NCBI GenBank assembly: GCA_005776735.1
Contig: SXOM01000343.1
Location: forward strand, 1 to 9,865
Reading direction: 5' to 3'
Length of the DNA: 9,865 bases
DNA from: Pseudomonadota bacterium
GTDB taxonomy: Bacteria; Myxococcota_A; UBA796; SXON01
Below are positions 5,610 through 9,865 of this stretch, in pieces. Below the pieces are notes generated by a model. That model saw only the letters and a list, made by a program, of their open reading frames with translations, was not told where the DNA came from and searched no databases. A program made the translations under genes and the position numbers. Position 1 is the stretch's first letter; each line of letters begins with the position of its first letter.

Positions 5610-7386
5610 ACGCGCCGAGCACGAGCTCGCCGAAGCTCACCGAGCAGGAGTTGGTCTCCTCGTAGTGGTCGGCCTGCTCCTTGGTCACGTCCACCCAGGT
5701 GTTGAAGTCGGGCTCGGGGACGATGTAGCCGCAGTAGGCGTTGGTGATGCCGAGCGGGAACCGGTAGGTGCCGGGCAACAGGTCGATGATCGGGGTCGGG
5801 AGCGTGTCCGACACCCGGTACGGGGCGGCGTGCGACCGGATGCAACTGCACACGCCATCGCATGCAGCACCGTCTCCGTCGCAGTCTTCGGCGACCGCGA
5901 CCTCCTCGGCGTCCTTGCACACCGCGTCCCAGTCGACCGTGGCGCAGTCGGCGTCGGTCTGCACCCACCGCTTGTCGCCGGTGCGCAGGCTCGCGTCGGC
6001 CATCGCCGCGTCGTCGGGCACCCCCCAGAACAGCTCGGGGAACAGCTCACCCGGCACGCTCCCGAGCGTCACCGGGCCGAGCTCGACCACCCAGCTCGCC
6101 GCCGGCACACAGCCGAAGACGTCGGGGTTGGTGCCCCAGCCGGGACAGTCGGGCGACTGGACCACGTACTCGTCGGGCGTGTCGAGCAGGTTGAGCTGGA
6201 ACGCGAGCTTGAACGAGACGTTGTCGACCGGCACCAGGTACTCGGCCTTGCGCACGCGGATGCGCTCCCACGTCTGGTCGTCGCTGAGGGAGGCCTGGCT
6301 GGCCTGTGCCATCAGCGTGCCCCAGACGCGTACGAACTCGAACCCGCCTTCGTGGAGCCACTCGGGGCTCCCGTCATCGGCGAGTACCCGTTCGCCCGCT
6401 TCGTCGACGTACGGCACGGTGCCGCCGAGCGCGGACTGCATGCCGCCGAGCGCACCGCTCAGAAACAGCGTGGTGCCGCCGTCGGTGGTGTCGATCCAGT
6501 CGCGGACCACGCCCGGGTAGTCGGCGCTGAGTTCGTTGTGATCCGAGTCGCTGGTCTCGGGGTGACCGGAGCTGCTGACCACGGTGGCGACGCGCTTTCC
6601 GTCGGTGCCGTCGAACGCGAGCGTGAGCACCTGACCGGCGGTGATGAGCGGGTCGCGGATGTCGTTGACGCCGGCCTCGACCGAGGGGTCGGGGTTGATG
6701 CCGCCGAACGGAGCGCCGTTGAACTCGGGCTCGCTGAAGTCGGCGACGCCCACCGTCGGCGACACCTCGACCATCTCCGAGCCGGCAGCGGCGACGGTCT
6801 CGTGGATCGCGGCGACGATGGACTCGACGAAGTCGGGGTCTGCGCCGCTGGACACCTCGTCGAGGCCCCAGATGCCGACGGTGTCGACGCTGGAGTGGGC
6901 GTGCGAGCTGTTGACCAGGAGGCGATCGCGGTCGAACCCGTCGGCTTCCACGAGGTCGCGGGCGTCGCGCGCTCGGTTCTCCAACAGGCCGATGGCGTCG
7001 ACGCCGACGAGCGCGACGTACTCGCCGTCGAGCGCCAGCACGACGGCGCTCACGCTCAGCGGATCGTGGACGGTCAGTGCAGGGCGCGGGGACCCGAAGC
7101 CGGCCATGAAGAGCGCGTCGAAGTGGCGATCGCCGTCGACGTCGTCGTACGGCTCCTCGCACTGGGCGGCCGTCGCCTCGGGATCGGCGTCGCAGCCGTC
7201 GAATTCGTTGTCGCCGTCGAGGTCGGTGAAGGTCTCGAGGATGGTCGGCGTGACGTCCACACGGGCGGCGCCGACGTAGAGTTTGCCGTCCTGTACGAGC
7301 TTCATGCCGTACGGCGGCTCGACGGGCGTGTCGGTGGTGCAGGCTTGAACCAGGGTCAGAAGCAGCATCCGGCGAGGGTATCGCAC
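5590..7386 (-). CDS. Neutral/alkaline ceramidase-family lipoprotein, calcium-binding-like insertions
   Basis: 598 residues from GTG 7386, or 592 from ATG 7368. I prefer GTG because it adds a basic n-region (RYPRR) before MLLLTLVQAC; with lipobox VQAC and Cys16 this reads as a lipoprotein signal. Neither start has a clear ribosome site. The family start YVGAARVDVTPT is at 37-48. Counterparts of the neutral ceramidase zinc ligands are visible: SSHAH (His162/His164), HPE (His275), VPGE (Glu447), and NAYCGY (Tyr551/Tyr554) near the end, followed by YEETNS. The known enzymes hydrolyse the amide bond of ceramide in a zinc-dependent way. Asp-rich DLDGDNEFDG (54-63), DDVDGDRHFD (81-90) and DCDGDG (501-506) resemble calcium-binding loops. 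The usual C-terminal Ig-like domain is missing, and GDxSP of the family is replaced by GALGGMQS, so the substrate may differ. It is convergent with A (20 bp overlap) and divergent from B, and should be an exported lipid-anchored protein. Confidence 0.88.
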   Translation of the reverse strand: MRYPRRMLLLTLVQACTTDTPVEPPYGMKLVQDGKLYVGAARVDVTPTILETFTDLDGDNEFDGCDADPEATAAQCEEPYDDVDGDRHFDALFMAGFGSPRPALTVHDPLSVSAVVLALDGEYVALVGVDAIGLLENRARDARDLVEADGFDRDRLLVNSSHAHSSVDTVGIWGLDEVSSGADPDFVESIVAAIHETVAAAGSEMVEVSPTVGVADFSEPEFNGAPFGGINPDPSVEAGVNDIRDPLITAGQVLTLAFDGTDGKRVATVVSSSGHPETSDSDHNELSADYPGVVRDWIDTTDGGTTLFLSGALGGMQSALGGTVPYVDEAGERVLADDGSPEWLHEGGFEFVRVWGTLMAQASQASLSDDQTWERIRVRKAEYLVPVDNVSFKLAFQLNLLDTPDEYVVQSPDCPGWGTNPDVFGCVPAASWVVELGPVTLGSVPGELFPELFWGVPDDAAMADASLRTGDKRWVQTDADCATVDWDAVCKDAEEVAVAEDCDGDGAACDGVCSCIRSHAAPYRVSDTLPTPIIDLLPGTYRFPLGITNAYCGYIVPEPDFNTWVDVTKEQADHYEETNSCSVSFGELVLGAFTELAE

Positions 7387-7467
7387 TTTGGGTCCGCGCC
7401 GCGACCGTCCCGACCTCGATCGGGTCCGGCGCGCGGCCCATCGGAGTGCGCGCGTTAGCCTGCCGGC
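7387..7467. other. Divergent 81-bp gap between ceramidase-like gene and membrane protein B
   Basis: Both flanking genes start here, so promoters for both are expected. The sequence is GC-rich, with an imperfect palindrome around GACCTCGATCGGGTC. I see no reliable promoter pair or ribosome site. A stop (TAG at 7456-7458) just upstream in frame limits the start of gene B to 7468 or later. Confidence 0.35.
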
Positions 7468-9252
7468 GTGCGAACCCCGCGCTTCGAGCTCGTCGTGTAC
7501 CTGGCCGTTGCGCTCGTGGGCGTGCTGCCCACGCTCTTGCAGCCGCACGCCATGGTGGGGGACGGGGTCGATGCGTTCGGGACGTGGTGGTTCTTCGACT
7601 GGATTCGGCTGTGCGTCGAGAACGGCGGCGACCCCTCGTTCACCCGCTTCTTCTTCTGGCCCTTCGGCAAGGACAATTTCGCCCACACCGGGAACAACTT
7701 CGTCGACGCGGTGCTCTCGGTGCCGTTCCAGTGGGTCCTCGGGGCGCGCTACCAGCCGACGTGGATCGTGGTCGTGCTGCTGGGGAACGCGCTCACCTTC
7801 CGCGTGTTCGCCCGCGAGCTCCTCGGGGACGACGACCGCGCCTTCGCGGCGACGCTCTTGTGGCTGGTCAACCCCTACGCCCTGTTCGAGATCACCGCGG
7901 GGCGGCCGACCCAGGCGTTCTTGTGGTTTGTGCCGGCGGTGCCCCTTTTCCTGCTGCGCGTCGCCCGGCAGGCCCGGTGGCAGGACGCCGTCTGGCTCGG
8001 ACTCGCCTGTGCGCTGGTCGGCTGGACGTACTGGTACCAGGCCGTCTTCATGGCGTTGTTGTTGGTGCCGGTGGCGTTGGCCGAGCTGCGGGACAGCGCG
8101 CACAAGGCCCGCGCTGCGGCGTTGTGTGGGCTTGCGTTGGCGGTCGCGGCGCTGGTGGTGGCCCCCGCCGCGATCCCGATGGGCCGGCTTTGGGCCGAGG
8201 GGGGGACGCCTGGGGGCGGCGCTCCGCTCAAGCAGTCGATCTTCGCCCTCCCGGGCGCCGTGGGCAACAGCGTCGGGGAGGAGCTCTACGGCCTGGCGCT
8301 CATGGAACAGTACGGGGCACGATTGTTGACCAACTTCACGTGGGCGGTGCCGATCGGGGTGGCCCTATTGGGCCGGCGCCTCCCCGCACGGTGGTGGGTC
8401 GGCGCGTTTCTCTGCCTGATCATCGGCCTCGGGCCGGGGCTTCGGCACGGTGAGAGCGTCGAGGTCAACGTTCCGTACATGGTGCTGTATCGGTACCTTC
8501 CCTTCTTCAACCGTCTTTGGTTTCCGTACCGGTTCGCGAGTGTCATCTTCCTGGTGGCCGCGCTGGCCATCGCGGCGACGCTGCCCGCGCGGCGGTTGCG
8601 GGTGTGGGCGGTGGTGCTGGCGGCCGTCGGTCTGGCCGAGCAGACCCGGAACGCGGCGTACCCGTTCACCTGGCACGACCTGCGGGCGCCCCAATTGCTC
8701 GTCGAGGCGGGAAAACAGGGAGGGGCCCTCATCTTCCTGCCGTTCCGAATCCAGCACGACGGTCTTGTGTGGCAGACCTTCTTCGACATGCCGACCTTTG
8801 GCGGCATGGGCGAGTCGGCGCCGGTGTTGTGGCCCCGGGAGTTCAAACGGCAGCTCAGCACCCCCTTCGCGCAAGCGCTCCGGCTCGCTTCCACGGGGCA
8901 GGAGCCGCTCCCGACGCTCCCGCCGGGCTCGCTACAGCCGCTCACCTCGCGCGGGTTCCGCTGGGTGGCGCTGCGCCGCGACCTCGTCCACATCGAACAG
9001 ATGCACCTGCACTCGATCCCCGACCCCGAGATCGCCGTCACCCGCGTTTCGTCGATCCTGGGGGCCCCGGTCGGGGTCGACGGCCCGGTGGTGCTGTGGG
9101 ACCTCGCGGCGGAGCGGTGGGCGGCGCCGGAGCCGTGGACCCCCACGCCCGAGCGCCTGTCGGACGAGGGGTGGACGCCGAGCGCGGCCCCGGAGTGGTC
9201 CACCCGGCTCTCGGAACAGGGGCGTTCGGGGCGCCCGACCGGTGGATCGTGA
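7468..9252 (+). CDS. Polytopic membrane protein B, GT-C glycosyltransferase-like paralogue of A
   Basis: 594 residues from GTG 7468. It has the same plan as protein A: TM1 (about 8-24), an outer loop with VDAFGTWWFFDW (34-45), about eight to ten further helices, then a soluble C-terminal domain from about residue 393. Matching motifs are GNNFVDAVLSVPFQ (75-88), GNALTF (106-111), VNPYALFEITAGRPTQ (134-149), NVPY (334-337), RLWFPYR (349-355) and AEQ (390-392). Spacing from NVPY to RLWFPYR to AEQ equals that in A (15 and 41 residues). Asp35 and Asp44 are the conserved candidate catalytic acids. The C-terminal parts also align loosely (RWV, LGAP, LWDL). Protein B lacks the Ala/Glu repeat tail of A and ends in a Pro/Thr/Ser-rich segment instead. 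The gene has no visible ribosome site. Its stop overlaps the next start in TGATG. As for A, a lipid-linked sugar transferase is likely but not proven. Confidence 0.86.
   Translation: MRTPRFELVVYLAVALVGVLPTLLQPHAMVGDGVDAFGTWWFFDWIRLCVENGGDPSFTRFFFWPFGKDNFAHTGNNFVDAVLSVPFQWVLGARYQPTWIVVVLLGNALTFRVFARELLGDDDRAFAATLLWLVNPYALFEITAGRPTQAFLWFVPAVPLFLLRVARQARWQDAVWLGLACALVGWTYWYQAVFMALLLVPVALAELRDSAHKARAAALCGLALAVAALVVAPAAIPMGRLWAEGGTPGGGAPLKQSIFALPGAVGNSVGEELYGLALMEQYGARLLTNFTWAVPIGVALLGRRLPARWWVGAFLCLIIGLGPGLRHGESVEVNVPYMVLYRYLPFFNRLWFPYRFASVIFLVAALAIAATLPARRLRVWAVVLAAVGLAEQTRNAAYPFTWHDLRAPQLLVEAGKQGGALIFLPFRIQHDGLVWQTFFDMPTFGGMGESAPVLWPREFKRQLSTPFAQALRLASTGQEPLPTLPPGSLQPLTSRGFRWVALRRDLVHIEQMHLHSIPDPEIAVTRVSSILGAPVGVDGPVVLWDLAAERWAAPEPWTPTPERLSDEGWTPSAAPEWSTRLSEQGRSGRPTGGS
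9241..9246 (+). promoter_or_regulatory. Ribosome binding site of the Cys-rich exported protein
   Basis: GGTGGA, 5 nt before the ATG at 9252. It supports ATG over the adjacent GTG at 9249. Confidence 0.4.
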
Positions 9253-9865
9253 TGCGGCTGGCGACGGGGCTCTGGTTGCTGGGCCTCGGGTGCAGCGCGG
9301 CGCCGTCCCGCGCCGACGCCCTGGTGGCGTCCCTCCGTGGCGGTGACGCGGCGGCCTGCGCGGCGCTGCACGTCGACGATCGCGACACCTGCGAGCTCGG
9401 CATCGTCGCCGCATGGCCGGGCGCGGAGCTCGCGGACCGATGCCCGACACTGGGCGCGGAGGGGGTGGCGGCGGCGGACTGTTGGTTCCGGGAGGGGGAG
9501 CGGGCGATCGGCGCCGACGAGCCCGACGCCGCGCTCGCGGCGTGCGCGCGGGCGGGCCGCTACGGCAAGGACTGCGGCCGGCACCTGTGGCAGTCCACGT
9601 TTCGTCGAGATCCGGCCGCCGCGCGAGCGTTGTTGCCGCGGCTCCAGGCCGCGCTGCCCGAGCACGCCGCCGCGTTCGACCCGGGGTCGCCGATGATCCT
9701 GGCGCAGGAGTGGAAGTTCAGGCTGCGCGACCAGGAGGACCTCGGCCGGGTCGACTGTGGGCAGGACACCACCTGCACCAAGATCGTCCACGAGATCGTC
9801 GCCGACCGCTGGCGCGCCGCCGCCACCGGCGGCGACGGGGAGTGGTGGTGTGAGCGTTCGACCCG
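9252..9865 (+). CDS. Cys-rich exported protein, possible lipoprotein (runs off right edge)
   Basis: At least 204 residues with no stop before the window ends. It starts in TGATG, sharing one base with the stop of membrane protein B, so it is in the same transcript. MRLATGLWLLGLGCSAAPSR is a short export signal; Cys14 may be lipidated, although the lipobox (GLGC) is imperfect and SAA could instead be a signal peptidase I site. The mature part has about nine more cysteines, including Cys36, Cys47, Cys64, Cys77, Cys98 and Cys108, then DCGQDTTC near residues 169-176 and WWC near 201. That implies several disulfides and a periplasmic or surface location. Helical repeats with Ala/Cys, such as AALAACARAGRYGKDCGRHLW, recall Sel1/TPR-like packing but do not fit a consensus. 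I do not recognise the family. The ORF is real by its frame-consistent signal, Cys spacing and coupling to B. Confidence 0.72.
   Translation, partial: MRLATGLWLLGLGCSAAPSRADALVASLRGGDAAACAALHVDDRDTCELGIVAAWPGAELADRCPTLGAEGVAAADCWFREGERAIGADEPDAALAACARAGRYGKDCGRHLWQSTFRRDPAAARALLPRLQAALPEHAAAFDPGSPMILAQEWKFRLRDQEDLGRVDCGQDTTCTKIVHEIVADRWRAAATGGDGEWWCERST

Noticed and set aside
7410..7430. Imperfect palindrome around GACCTCGATCGGGTC as an operator
   Set aside because: The arms do not align as an exact inverted repeat and no promoter is visible around it.
7387..8103. Upstream continuation of the ceramidase frame to 8103
   Set aside because: The extra part is antisense to B and low in hydrophobic residues; the lipoprotein signal at 7386/7368 marks the true N-terminus.
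8286..9791. 501-codon minus-strand open frame opposite B and the Cys-rich protein
   Set aside because: Composition is Arg/Ser/Pro/Thr-rich and no motif is present; the plus-strand genes explain the region.
9413..9853. 146-codon plus-strand open frame ending in GTGTGA
   Set aside because: It is a Gly/Arg-rich shadow of the Cys-rich gene, which stays open in its own frame with a signal sequence.
9850..9860. GTGAGCGTTCG identical to the start of membrane protein A at 3780-3790
   Set aside because: Tempting as a third paralogue start, but the host frame shows no stop nearby and 11 bases in GC-rich coding DNA can match by chance. Sequence to the right would decide.

Overview
This is a very GC-rich window with strong G/C at third codon positions. 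Many start codons are GTG, genes are packed with short overlaps, and several products look secreted or lipid-attached. That pattern, plus a PfaD-type enoyl reductase and a ceramidase-like lipoprotein, suggests a myxobacterium-like (Myxococcota / former Deltaproteobacteria) chromosome. The lineage is an inference from style, not from a marker gene. I see no rRNA, tRNA, CRISPR array, integrase or insertion sequence.

Layout. (1) 1-422, minus strand: the N-terminal part of a TonB/TolA-like protein that runs off the left edge, with one membrane anchor, an acidic linker and perfect 21-bp repeats. (2) 525-962, plus: an adrenodoxin-type [2Fe-2S] ferredoxin. (3) 973-1879, minus: two unrecognised small genes overlapping by 8 bp, one with a CxC motif and one ending in a single membrane helix. 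(4) 2011-5609, plus: pfaD, followed with a 4-bp GTGA overlap by a polytopic membrane protein here called A. (5) 5590-7386, minus: a ceramidase-family lipoprotein, tail to tail with A and sharing its last 20 bp. (6) 7468-9865, plus: a second polytopic membrane protein, B, and a Cys-rich exported protein cut by the right edge.

The main observation is that A and B are diverged paralogues. They share motifs across their full length, with identical spacing over long stretches, and both resemble GT-C-type membrane glycosyltransferases. They sit on either side of the oppositely oriented ceramidase-like gene. With PfaD coupled to A, the segment 2011-9252 reads as a possible envelope-lipid locus: a fatty-acyl chain tailoring enzyme, two candidate lipid-linked glycosyltransferases and an amidase-like lipoprotein. 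The individual family calls for PfaD, ferredoxin and the ceramidase fold are well supported by residues. The joint function is inference.
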